DNA of 8,565 nucleotides from Rhodospirillaceae bacterium CCH5-H10 (GTDB lineage: Bacteria > Pseudomonadota > Alphaproteobacteria > Reyranellales > Reyranellaceae). Shown piece after piece: positions 1-6,051 of this stretch. The notes beneath the pieces were generated by a model. It did no database searches. It saw only the letters and a program-made list of their open reading frames with translations, and was not told where the DNA came from. Made by a program: the position numbers and the translations under genes. The DNA lies in the NCBI GenBank assembly GCA_001557035.1, contig LSKJ01000448.1, positions 1 to 8,565 of the forward strand, written 5' to 3'. Each line of letters starts with the position of its first letter. The first letter of the stretch is position 1.

Positions 1-1479
1 TTCGCCGACGCGCTGGCGGGTGCCAAGCGCGAGGCCAAGGCCTCCTTCGCCGACGACCATGTGCTGGTCGAGAAGTATCTCACGCGGCCGAGGCACATCG
101 AGATCCAGGTCTTTGCCGACGGCCATGGCAACTGCCTCTACCTGTTCGAGCGCGACTGCTCGATCCAGCGCCGCCACCAGAAGGTGATCGAGGAGGCGCC
201 GGCGCCGAACATGGACCCGGCACGGCGCCGGCAGATGGGCGAGGCGGCCGTCGCGGCGGCCCGTGCCATCGGCTATCAGGGCGCCGGCACCGTCGAGTTC
301 ATCGCCGACCAGGACGGCACCTTCTTCTTCATGGAGATGAACACCCGCCTGCAGGTCGAGCATCCCGTGACCGAGGCGATCACCGGCCAGGACCTGGTCG
401 AATGGCAGCTCATCGTGGCGGCCGGCGGAAGGATGCCGCTGTCGCAGGACGAGCTGCGCATCGACGGTCACGCCGTCGAGGTCCGCCTCTATGCCGAGGA
501 CCCGGCGCGGAACTTCCTGCCCTCGACCGGCACGCTGGTGCACCTGAAGCTGCCGGAGGAGGGCGCACATGTGCGCGTCGATACCGGCGTGCGCCAGGGC
601 GATACGGTGACGCCGTTCTACGATCCGATGATCGCCAAGGTGATCGTGCACGATCGCGACCGCACCTCGGCGATGCGGCGCATGGCGGCGCTGATGGGCG
701 AGACGGAGGTGGTCGGCGTCACGACCAATTCGGCGCTGCTGAAGGCGCTGTGCTCGCATCCTGCTTTCGTCGGCGGCGAGGTCGATACGGGTTTCATCGA
801 GCGCCATCGCGCGACCCTGTTCACCAAGCCGGCGCCGGCCGGCGACCGCGCCTTTGCCGTCGCCACGCTGGCCCGTCTGCTGGAATGGCGAGACGGGGCG
901 GTACCTTCGGCAAGCGATCCGTGGTCGCCGTGGAATGACCAGAACGGCTTCCGCCTGCTCGACGAGGGCCATGAGGAAGTGCGCTGGAAGGACGGCGAGC
1001 GTGAGGTGGCCGTGATCGCGCGGCGCCTGCGCTCCGGTACCCTGCGGCTGGAACTGCCGGAGGGAACCCAGGAGGCGCGTGTCCAGCGTCTGGCGGACGG
1101 CCGCCTGTCGGTCACTCTGGGGGCGGACTCTTTCCTGGCAACCGTCGTGCGCCGCACCGCCCTCGACGGCGGCATCGACTACACGCTGTTCATGGACGGC
1201 GAAAGCCGCCGACTGCGCCTCGTCGATCCGCTCGACGTCACGCAGTACGAGGCGACGGCCTCGGCCGACGCGATGGTCCGCGCTCCGCTGCCGGGCAAGA
1301 TCATCGACCTGCGCGTCAAGGCTGGCGACACGGTGAGCAAGGGCCAGGCGCTGCTGGTCCTCGAAGCCATGAAGATGGAGCATACGCTGGCCGCGCCGGC
1401 CGACGGCAAGGTGAAGAGCCTGCGCTATGCCGTGGGCGAGCAGGTGCCCGAGGGCGCCGAGCTGGTCGAGTTCGAATGA
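1..1479 (+). CDS. mccA: Biotin-containing acyl-CoA carboxylase subunit, probably methylcrotonyl-CoA carboxylase alpha (5'-truncated by window)
   Basis: The biotin carboxylase plus biotin-carrier subunit carboxylates its own biotin with ATP and bicarbonate, then hands it to a beta subunit. In leucine catabolism the acceptor is 3-methylcrotonyl-CoA. The reading frame is open from base 1, so the gene enters from the left edge; the GTG at 61 is internal. The 492 visible residues are about three quarters of a usual ~660-residue subunit. Seen in order: the later part of the ATP-grasp domain with HQKVIEEAPAP, then MEMNTRLQVEHPV (the Glu/Asn/Arg/Gln active-site group), the biotin carboxylase C-terminal domain with YDPMIAKV, a divergent linker, and a C-terminal biotinyl domain with VLEAMKMEHT. 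The biotinylated Lys is encoded at 1372-1374. HMG-CoA lyase further along supports the methylcrotonyl assignment. A propionyl- or geranyl-CoA carboxylase alpha subunit is the alternative, since the beta subunit is outside the window. The stop overlaps the next start (ATGA). Confidence 0.85.
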   Translation, partial: FADALAGAKREAKASFADDHVLVEKYLTRPRHIEIQVFADGHGNCLYLFERDCSIQRRHQKVIEEAPAPNMDPARRRQMGEAAVAAARAIGYQGAGTVEFIADQDGTFFFMEMNTRLQVEHPVTEAITGQDLVEWQLIVAAGGRMPLSQDELRIDGHAVEVRLYAEDPARNFLPSTGTLVHLKLPEEGAHVRVDTGVRQGDTVTPFYDPMIAKVIVHDRDRTSAMRRMAALMGETEVVGVTTNSALLKALCSHPAFVGGEVDTGFIERHRATLFTKPAPAGDRAFAVATLARLLEWRDGAVPSASDPWSPWNDQNGFRLLDEGHEEVRWKDGEREVAVIARRLRSGTLRLELPEGTQEARVQRLADGRLSVTLGADSFLATVVRRTALDGGIDYTLFMDGESRRLRLVDPLDVTQYEATASADAMVRAPLPGKIIDLRVKAGDTVSKGQALLVLEAMKMEHTLAAPADGKVKSLRYAVGEQVPEGAELVEFE

Positions 1480-1835
1480 GCGCGCTGCTCGGGGGCTGGC
1501 GGCTCGAGAGCTGGTCGTATCTCTACGAGGATGGCCGCGCGCCGGAGTTCCCGATGGGCGCCGACGCCAAGGGCTACATCCTCTACACGCCGCAAGGCCA
1601 GGTGAGCGCGACCATCATGCGCGCCGATGCCAGCGAATGCTTCGCCTATGCCGGCCGCTACGAACTCTCCGACGGCACGGTGTTCCACACGATCGAGATC
1701 TCGACCAGCAAGGCGCTGGTCGGCATCCGCTCGACCCGGCACATCGCGCTCGACGGCGACCACCTGACCCTGTCAGGCCCGGACTTCACCGCCGGCACCG
1801 CCCGCACGCAGCAGATCGTCTGGCGACGGGCCTGA
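1476..1835 (+). CDS. Small lipocalin-like domain protein
   Basis: A 119-residue protein resembling the bacterial lipocalin-like domain family (Pfam Lipocalin_5 type). It starts with a GGWRLESWSY strand, followed by GYILYTPQGQVSATIMR, an AYAGRYEL segment and a closing LDGDHLTLSGPDF strand. This is the usual order of short beta strands in the family, which lies around 120-150 residues. There is no signal peptide or membrane segment, so it is probably cytoplasmic. Its ATG overlaps the stop of the carboxylase gene by four bases (ATGA) and no good Shine-Dalgarno sequence precedes it, so translation is probably coupled to the upstream gene. Its role is unknown; ligand binding for a hydrophobic or acyl metabolite is only an inference from fold and context. 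A palindromic repeat pair begins seven bases after the stop. Confidence 0.8.
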   Translation: MSALLGGWRLESWSYLYEDGRAPEFPMGADAKGYILYTPQGQVSATIMRADASECFAYAGRYELSDGTVFHTIEISTSKALVGIRSTRHIALDGDHLTLSGPDFTAGTARTQQIVWRRA

Positions 1836-1841
1836 GTCGTT

Positions 1842-1915
1842 GGAGCGCGCCACTCCAGTGGCGCTCGGACCTGGACGACCGGTGAGATATGAGCGCCACT
1901 GGAGTGGCGCGCTCC
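1842..1915. repeat. Paired inverted palindromic element (REP/BIME-like)
   Basis: Two perfect 25-base inverted arms lie at 1842-1866 and 1891-1915, separated by 24 bases. Each arm also contains its own palindrome: GCGCCACT and AGTGGCGC separated by two bases. The element can therefore form one long 25-bp stem or two short adjacent hairpins. It fills most of the 92-base gap between two convergent genes. Size, GC-rich short palindromes, head-to-head pairing and intergenic position match repetitive extragenic palindromic elements. A bidirectional terminator role is plausible, but no T-tract follows on either strand. No further copy was noticed in this window. Confidence 0.75.
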
Positions 1916-1927
1916 CTTGAAGTGGCC

Positions 1928-3202
1928 TTATCGCCGCCGAAACCCCAATACCGCGTTCATCAGGATTGCGCCGAAGGTCGCGGTGCCGATGCCGCCCATG
2001 GCGAAGTCGCCGAACTTCAGGGTGAAGTCGCCGGTTCCCAGGACGAGCGTGATGGCGGCCACCATCAGGTTGCGGCTCTGGGTGAAGTCGACCTCGTTGT
2101 CGACCCAGATCTTTGCGCCGGCGACGGCGATCAGGCCGAACACGACGATGCTGACGCCGCCCATCACCGGCAGCGGGATGGTGTGGATCAGCGCGCCGAA
2201 CTTCGGGGAAAAGCCCAGCAGGATGGCGAACACGCCGGCGACGACGAACAGGGCCGTCGAGTAGATGCGGGTGGCGGCCATCACGCCGATATTCTCGGCA
2301 TAGGTCGTGACGCCGGTGCCGCCGACGCCTCCGGCCACCATGGTCGCCACGCCATCGCCCAGGAAGGCGCGGCCGACATAGGGATCCATGTCGCGGCCGG
2401 TCATGGCGCTGACGGCGCGAAGATGGCCGAGATTCTCGGCTACGAGGATGAAGGCGACGGGAGCGATCAGCACGATCGCGCGGGTGTCGAAGACCGGCGC
2501 GGTGAAAGCGGGAGCACCGAACCACGCGGCCTTGGCCAGCAACTCGCCGCTCATCGGCTTGCCCCAGCCGAGCCCGTTGGCCAGGAGTGCATAGACGAGC
2601 GTCGCGGCGACCAGGCCGACCAGAACCAGCAGCCGCCGCGTCATGCCGCGCGTGAAGACCGCGACCAGGGCGATGCCGAGGAAAGTCACGGCCTGCATCC
2701 AGGCGTCGAACGGGGTGGGCGCCATGTTCTTGACGGGCACGGCGGCGAGGTTGAGGCCGATCACCGCGACCACCCCGCCGGTCACGACCGGCGGCATCAG
2801 CCGCTCGATCCAGCCGGTGCCGCTGGCCATAACGACCAGTCCGATCAGCGCGTACACTGCGCCGCAGATCACGATGCCGCCCAGCGCCAGCGCGATGTTG
2901 GCATTGGCGCCCTGTCCCGCATAGCCGGTGGCGGCCGCGACCACCGAGATGAAGGCGAAGGAGGAGCCGACATAGCTCGGCACCTTGCCGCCCACCGCCA
3001 CGAAGAAGATCAGCGTGCCGACGCCGCTCATCAGGATGGCGACGTTGGGGTCGAAGCCCATCAGGAGCGGCCCCAGAACGGTGGCACCGAACATCGCCAC
3101 CACGTGCTGGATGCCCAGCGCCGCGGTCTGCGGCCATGGCAGCCGCTCGTCCGGTGCGACGACGACGCCGTCGGCCGGCTGCTTCACGGTCCAGTCGAAC
3201 AT
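1928..3202 (-). CDS. rutG: NCS2 family uracil/pyrimidine permease, RutG-like
   Basis: An inner-membrane nucleobase:cation symporter of the NCS2 (SLC23) family, 424 residues with many hydrophobic segments. It matches my recollection of Escherichia coli RutG nearly end to end: VVAPDERLP at the N-terminus, GIQHVVAMFGATVL in TM1 (the family's Gln-His pair, residues 32-33), WIERLMPPVVTG, APVAFILVAENLGHL and GVTTYAENIGVMA. Glu256 and Glu303 correspond by motif to the two substrate-binding glutamates of UraA (Glu241, Glu290). The ATG at 3202 is preferred over the in-frame start at 3289 because it follows an AAGAGGGGGAG ribosome binding site, starts like RutG, and avoids overlapping the upstream gene. 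It begins 22 bases after the DUF2189 gene, so the two are probably cotranscribed. No rutA-F genes are visible, so uracil, thymine or xanthine uptake outside the Rut pathway is possible. Confidence 0.88.
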   Translation of the reverse strand: MFDWTVKQPADGVVVAPDERLPWPQTAALGIQHVVAMFGATVLGPLLMGFDPNVAILMSGVGTLIFFVAVGGKVPSYVGSSFAFISVVAAATGYAGQGANANIALALGGIVICGAVYALIGLVVMASGTGWIERLMPPVVTGGVVAVIGLNLAAVPVKNMAPTPFDAWMQAVTFLGIALVAVFTRGMTRRLLVLVGLVAATLVYALLANGLGWGKPMSGELLAKAAWFGAPAFTAPVFDTRAIVLIAPVAFILVAENLGHLRAVSAMTGRDMDPYVGRAFLGDGVATMVAGGVGGTGVTTYAENIGVMAATRIYSTALFVVAGVFAILLGFSPKFGALIHTIPLPVMGGVSIVVFGLIAVAGAKIWVDNEVDFTQSRNLMVAAITLVLGTGDFTLKFGDFAMGGIGTATFGAILMNAVLGFRRR

Positions 3203-3215
3203 TCTCCCCCTCTTG
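3203..3215 (-). promoter_or_regulatory. Ribosome binding site deciding the rutG-like start
   Basis: On the minus strand the purine-rich run CAAGAGGGGGAGA ends directly before the ATG at 3202. The GAGG core lies about six bases upstream. It supports this start over the in-frame ATG at 3289, which would lie inside the preceding gene. Confidence 0.7.
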
Positions 3216-3224
3216 TCTTCTTCG

Positions 3225-4097
3225 TTACGCGACGAGCTTTCTATAGAGATGCCAGGTCGCATGGCCCAGTACCGGCAGCACGATGGCAAGGCCGATCAAT
3301 AGGGGAAGGGCGCCGAGCGCGAGGCCAGCCGCGACGATCAGGCCCCACATCGCCATCGGCCCCGGGTTCATCCGTACGGCGCGGACCGAGGTCGAGATGG
3401 CGGTGCCGACGCCGACCTTGCGGTCGAGTAGCATCGGCAGGGACACCACGCCGATCACCAGCACGAGCAGAGCGAAGAGGAAGCCCACGCCGATGCCGAC
3501 GACGGTCATCGTCAGGCCCTCCGGCGTGGTCAGCGCATCCCGCACGAAGGCGATGGCCGAAACGGGCGCATCGGGGCCCAGGGTCACGGTGTAGAGCAGG
3601 TTCGCCGTGAACAGCCACAGGCAGAAGATCGCCAGCAACAGCAGGCCCATGACGATGATCGAGCCGATGTTGGGCGAACGGGCGACGGCAAATGCGTCCG
3701 TCCAGTGTGTTTCGAGCCCGCGCTCGCGGCGGCGGCTGATCTCGTAGAGGCCGAGCCCGAACAGCGGCGCGATCAGGGCGAAGCCGGCGATCAGCGGGAA
3801 GACCAGCGCCAGCATCCCGTAGTCGAAGGCCATGCGCGAGATCGTGAGGCCCGCGATGGGATAGAGCAGGCAGAGCATCATCACGTCCGTCCGGCAGGCG
3901 CCGAAGTCGCGCACGCCCCTGGCCAGAGCATCGCCGACATCGGCGGAAGTGATGCGGCGGACGGTGGGGGGCGCCGCGGCCTGATCCTCCCAGGCTCCCT
4001 CCATCGAGTTGGCCGCGGAGCCGACGGCCTCGCCCGTTTGCTTGAGATGGTCCCAGCCCCATTCGAGGGGATTGCGGACGTGGTTCTGCATGGCCAT
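3225..4097 (-). CDS. DUF2189 family integral membrane protein
   Basis: A 290-residue polytopic membrane protein. A soluble N-terminus of about 70 residues (with PPTVRRITSADVGDALARGVRDF) precedes about five or six hydrophobic segments, roughly at 72-90, 94-118, 143-172, 197-222 and 247-279. The family pattern is visible in PLIAGFALIAPLFGLGLYEISRRRE, in SLPMLLDRKVGVGTAISTSVRAVRMNP and in the C-terminal GHATWHLYRKLV. DUF2189 proteins are common in alphaproteobacteria and have no established function. The start at 4097 is chosen over an in-frame ATG at 4148 because AAGGAGG lies five bases before it. It is first in a two-gene minus-strand unit with the RutG-like permease 22 bases downstream. A role in transport or membrane homeostasis cannot be claimed from the sequence. 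Confidence 0.85.
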   Translation of the reverse strand: MAMQNHVRNPLEWGWDHLKQTGEAVGSAANSMEGAWEDQAAAPPTVRRITSADVGDALARGVRDFGACRTDVMMLCLLYPIAGLTISRMAFDYGMLALVFPLIAGFALIAPLFGLGLYEISRRRERGLETHWTDAFAVARSPNIGSIIVMGLLLLAIFCLWLFTANLLYTVTLGPDAPVSAIAFVRDALTTPEGLTMTVVGIGVGFLFALLVLVIGVVSLPMLLDRKVGVGTAISTSVRAVRMNPGPMAMWGLIVAAGLALGALPLLIGLAIVLPVLGHATWHLYRKLVA

Positions 4098-4102
4098 GAC
4101 TG

Positions 4103-4109
4103 CCTCCTT
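4103..4109 (-). promoter_or_regulatory. Strong ribosome binding site of the DUF2189 gene
   Basis: AAGGAGG on the minus strand, five bases before the ATG at 4097. It is a near-perfect Shine-Dalgarno match and fixes the start 17 codons inside the longest open frame. Confidence 0.8.
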
Positions 4110-4127
4110 GCGAACGAAGTTCGAAGG

Positions 4128-4160
4128 TCGCGGTCTGTCGTCGATCACGACAGCGCGCGA
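4128..4160. promoter_or_regulatory. Inverted repeat upstream of the DUF2189-rutG unit
   Basis: A perfect 7-bp inverted repeat, CTGTCGT at 4135-4141 and ACGACAG at 4147-4153, is separated by CGATC. Beyond a two-base mismatch on each side it extends by five more pairs, TCGCG at 4128-4132 and CGCGA at 4156-4160. It lies 31 bases upstream of the DUF2189 start codon, so it could be an operator or a leader hairpin. No regulator can be assigned, and no clear -35/-10 pair was found in this 140-base gap. Confidence 0.4.
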
Positions 4161-4189
4161 TCTACCACGCGGAGGAGTCTACGCTCGAT

Positions 4190-4213
4190 GGAAGGGGATG
4201 TCGTCCCCCTTCC
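4190..4213 (-). terminator. Hairpin downstream of the class IV aminotransferase gene
   Basis: GGAAGGGGA at 4190-4198 pairs with the complementary run at 4204-4213, with one bulged C and a five-base loop, giving nine base pairs. It begins about 25 bases after the aminotransferase stop on the minus strand, so it could end that transcript before the next minus-strand unit. There is no U-tract, so this is a weak candidate for intrinsic termination and may be only an mRNA-stabilising stem. Confidence 0.4.
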
Positions 4214-4237
4214 CATGCATTACGACGGAAGCCTTCG

Positions 4238-5167
4238 CTACTGCGAGAACTTCAGGTACTGGGCCACGAAATCGCAACCGACGCTCTTGGAATAGGCGTC
4301 GATCAGCTTCTGGGTGATCGGGCCCGGGGCCTTGCCGTCACCGACGGGCGCGCCGTTGAAGCTCCTCACCGGCAGGATGCAGAGGCTGGTGGAGGTGAGG
4401 AACATCTCCTCGGCGTTGGCGGCATCGAACAGGTCGACGTCGCCCGGCGTGCACTCGATGCCGAGCTGCTTGGCCATGTCCATGGTCATCTGGCGGCTGA
4501 CGCCCGGCAGCACGTAGCGCTCCGACGGCGTGAAGAGCTGGCCTTCGCGCACGATGAAGATGTTGCTGCCCAGGCCCTCGGCCAGGTTGCCGTTCTCGTC
4601 GAGCAGGATCGGCCAGGCGTCGGGGTTGAGTGCCTTGATCGGCTTCTCGGCCATGATCATGTTGAGATAGTTATGCGTCTTGGCACGCGGGCTGAGCATC
4701 GACGGAGCGATGCGGCGGGCCGTCGTGGTCATCGCCTCGGCGCCCTCGCGGTAGAGCTTGCCGCGCTTGGCGAGCGGCAGCGGCAGCATCTCGATCACGA
4801 CGTTGGGGCCGGTATGGTCCCAGCCTTCGTCGCCCACGGCGTCGACGCCGCGGCTGACCCTCTGGCCCAGCCACCAGTCGCCGACCTCGGCGCGCAGGTG
4901 CTCGTTGCGCGCCACGACTTCCTCGCTGTGCGCGACCATCTCCTTGGCCGACAGGCCGGGATCGATCTGCAGGTAGCGCAGCGAGCGGTAGAACCGGTCG
5001 ATATGCTCTTTCAGGCGGAAGGGCACGCCGTTGAAGGTACGGGTCATGTCGAAGGCACCGTCGCCGTACTTCCAGCTGCGGTCGCGGAACGGGATCATCA
5101 CCTCGTTCTCCGGCACGAACTTGCCGTTGAACCAGGCGATTCGCTGATTGCTGAATTGCTGGGCCAT
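4238..5167 (-). CDS. Fold-type IV PLP aminotransferase (branched-chain / D-amino-acid type)
   Basis: A class IV aminotransferase of 309 residues, the usual family length. It probably moves an amino group between a branched-chain or related amino acid and a 2-oxo acid in the cytoplasm. Visible features are an N-terminal FNGKFVPENEVMIPFRDRSWKYGDGAFD, Arg58 in HIDRFYRSL (PLP phosphate site), the Schiff-base Lys163 in RAKTHNYLNMIMAE, Glu197 in LAEGLGSNIFIV (pyridine nitrogen contact), PGVSRQ, and the C-terminal FLTSTSLCILPVRSFNG. Where E. coli IlvE has YIRPLIF this protein has WLGQRVSRG, closer to the VTRG type of D-amino-acid and (R)-amine transaminases, so ilvE is not assigned. The ATG at 5167 has AGGAGG six bases upstream and starts 14 bases after the GntR gene, indicating one operon. 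With mccA and HMG-CoA lyase nearby, leucine transamination is the leading guess. Confidence 0.88.
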   Translation of the reverse strand: MAQQFSNQRIAWFNGKFVPENEVMIPFRDRSWKYGDGAFDMTRTFNGVPFRLKEHIDRFYRSLRYLQIDPGLSAKEMVAHSEEVVARNEHLRAEVGDWWLGQRVSRGVDAVGDEGWDHTGPNVVIEMLPLPLAKRGKLYREGAEAMTTTARRIAPSMLSPRAKTHNYLNMIMAEKPIKALNPDAWPILLDENGNLAEGLGSNIFIVREGQLFTPSERYVLPGVSRQMTMDMAKQLGIECTPGDVDLFDAANAEEMFLTSTSLCILPVRSFNGAPVGDGKAPGPITQKLIDAYSKSVGCDFVAQYLKFSQ

Positions 5168-5172
5168 GAATG

Positions 5173-5179
5173 TCCTCCT
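5173..5179 (-). promoter_or_regulatory. Ribosome binding site of the class IV aminotransferase
   Basis: AGGAGGA on the minus strand, with the AGGAGG core six bases from the ATG at 5167. It sits in the 14-base gap after the gntR stop and rules out the longer in-frame extension to 5458, which would run through the regulator gene. Confidence 0.75.
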
Positions 5180-5181
5180 GA

Positions 5182-5940
5182 TCAGTTGCAGTGAAGGTCG
5201 AAAGCGGTGGCGCCGGCCGGTTGGCGGCGCCGCTTGATGACGGCGGCCGGAGCGGCCGGTGCGATGTTGCCGTTCCCGTCGGCAAGGTCGGCGACATAGG
5301 AGAGGGCGCGACGGATATCCTCGGCCATCTCGCGCCGCGCGGCGGCCGCATTGCGCGCCTGCAGCGCCTCGATGAGGCGTTGCCGGCCGGCGGGACCGCG
5401 CGAGGAGGAGATGAAGTCGGGGTAGAGCAGGTTCATGTAGGGGCCGGTCTGCAGCCACAGGCTCTCGATCAGGCGCAGCAGCGTCGGCTGCCCGGCCGCC
5501 GCATAGACGGCGAAATGGAACTCGCGAACCTTCTGGCGGTCCGTGGCGCCGTCGCCGTGGTTGCGGGCGACCATGATTTCGCGCGCGGCGCGGCGGATGT
5601 CGGCGACCTGGCTGCGCGTCGCCACCATCGCGGCCTTCGCGGAGGCGAGGCCTTCCAGTTCCATCCGGATGTCGCGCAGTTCGAGGACCTTGTCGCGCGT
5701 CATCAGGGGGACGCGGACCGACCGGTTGGGATTCATCTCGAAAGCGCCTTCCGCGACGAGGCGACGGAGCGCCTCACGCACCGGCGTGAGGCTGACGCCC
5801 AACACGCCGGCCACATACCGGAAGGTGACTTTCTGCCCCGGCGCGAAGCGGCCCATGGTCAGCGCCTCGCGCAGGGACTCGTACACCTGCTGGCGCAGAG
5901 AGGTGTCTGTGGCATCCGGAGAAGGCATGGCGCGGGGCAT
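5182..5940 (-). CDS. GntR family transcriptional regulator, FadR subfamily (FCD domain)
   Basis: A 252-residue cytoplasmic DNA-binding regulator. An N-terminal winged helix-turn-helix at about residues 14-78 carries the signature VSLTPVREALRRLVAEGAFE. An all-helical FCD ligand-binding domain follows at about 85-215 with LRDIRMELEGLASAKAA, EFHFAVYAAAGQPTLLRLIESLW and RQRLIEALQARNAAAARREM. FCD proteins usually bind a metal through several histidines. Here His142 is present, but the usual second (EHR..I) and third (M..HI) His positions read Gln187 and Asp208, so metal binding may be altered or lost. The C-terminus carries a loose tail with KRRR. It heads an operon with the class IV aminotransferase 14 bases downstream and is divergent from a class III aminotransferase. 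A palindrome upstream suggests autoregulation. The start is uncertain: ATG at 5940 or 5928, neither with a strong ribosome binding site. The effector is unknown, perhaps an oxo or amino acid. Confidence 0.88.
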   Translation of the reverse strand: MPRAMPSPDATDTSLRQQVYESLREALTMGRFAPGQKVTFRYVAGVLGVSLTPVREALRRLVAEGAFEMNPNRSVRVPLMTRDKVLELRDIRMELEGLASAKAAMVATRSQVADIRRAAREIMVARNHGDGATDRQKVREFHFAVYAAAGQPTLLRLIESLWLQTGPYMNLLYPDFISSSRGPAGRQRLIEALQARNAAAARREMAEDIRRALSYVADLADGNGNIAPAAPAAVIKRRRQPAGATAFDLHCN

Positions 5941-5971
5941 CGGCTGGGAAGCTTAGCGCAGGATCGCCGGA

Positions 5972-5985
5972 TTTGTGATCACAAA
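5972..5985. promoter_or_regulatory. Candidate GntR/FadR-type operator palindrome
   Basis: TTTGTGATCACAAA is a perfect 14-bp palindrome in an A+T-rich island of an otherwise GC-rich 111-base gap between the divergent gntR and class III aminotransferase genes. FadR-subfamily regulators commonly bind short palindromes with GT and AC half-site cores, which this has. An overlapping weaker repeat, CAAAA-TG-TTTTG, lies at 5982-5993. It lacks the six-base spacer of a CRP site. Binding by the adjacent GntR protein, repressing both directions, is an inference. Confidence 0.7.
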
Positions 5986-5990
5986 ATGTT

Positions 5991-6019
5991 TTGCCGGGGT
6001 GGAAAGCGGCGGCTACGCT
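5991..6019 (+). promoter_or_regulatory. Candidate sigma-70-type promoter for the class III aminotransferase
   Basis: TTGCCG (5991-5996) and TACGCT (6014-6019) are separated by 17 bases, a reasonable alphaproteobacterial housekeeping -35/-10 pair. It would start transcription near 6026, about 26 bases before the ATG. The candidate operator sits just upstream of the -35, and the weaker overlapping repeat touches it, which fits repression. This is a by-eye match only. Confidence 0.4.
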
Positions 6020-6051
6020 CGTCTTCATCCGCGGCTGCCGGGGTGAGGGAC

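Noticed and set aside
1928..3289. Longer 453-codon version of the permease starting at 3289
   Set aside because: The extra 29 residues overlap the end of the DUF2189 gene and lack RutG similarity, while the ATG at 3202 has a strong ribosome binding site.
1889..3610. Plus-strand open frame of 573 codons
   Set aside because: It lies antisense to the permease and DUF2189 genes, gives a low-complexity His/Asp/Arg/Gly-rich protein with no family motif, and has no ribosome site; it reflects high third-position GC of the real genes.
5972..5985. CRP/FNR-type site
   Set aside because: A CRP site needs TGTGA and TCACA separated by six bases. Here the halves abut, which fits a GntR/FadR-type palindrome better.
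5191..6051. Upstream extension of the class III aminotransferase frame
   Set aside because: This portion is antisense to gntR, crosses the intergenic palindrome and shows no domain; family homology begins at the ATG at 6052.
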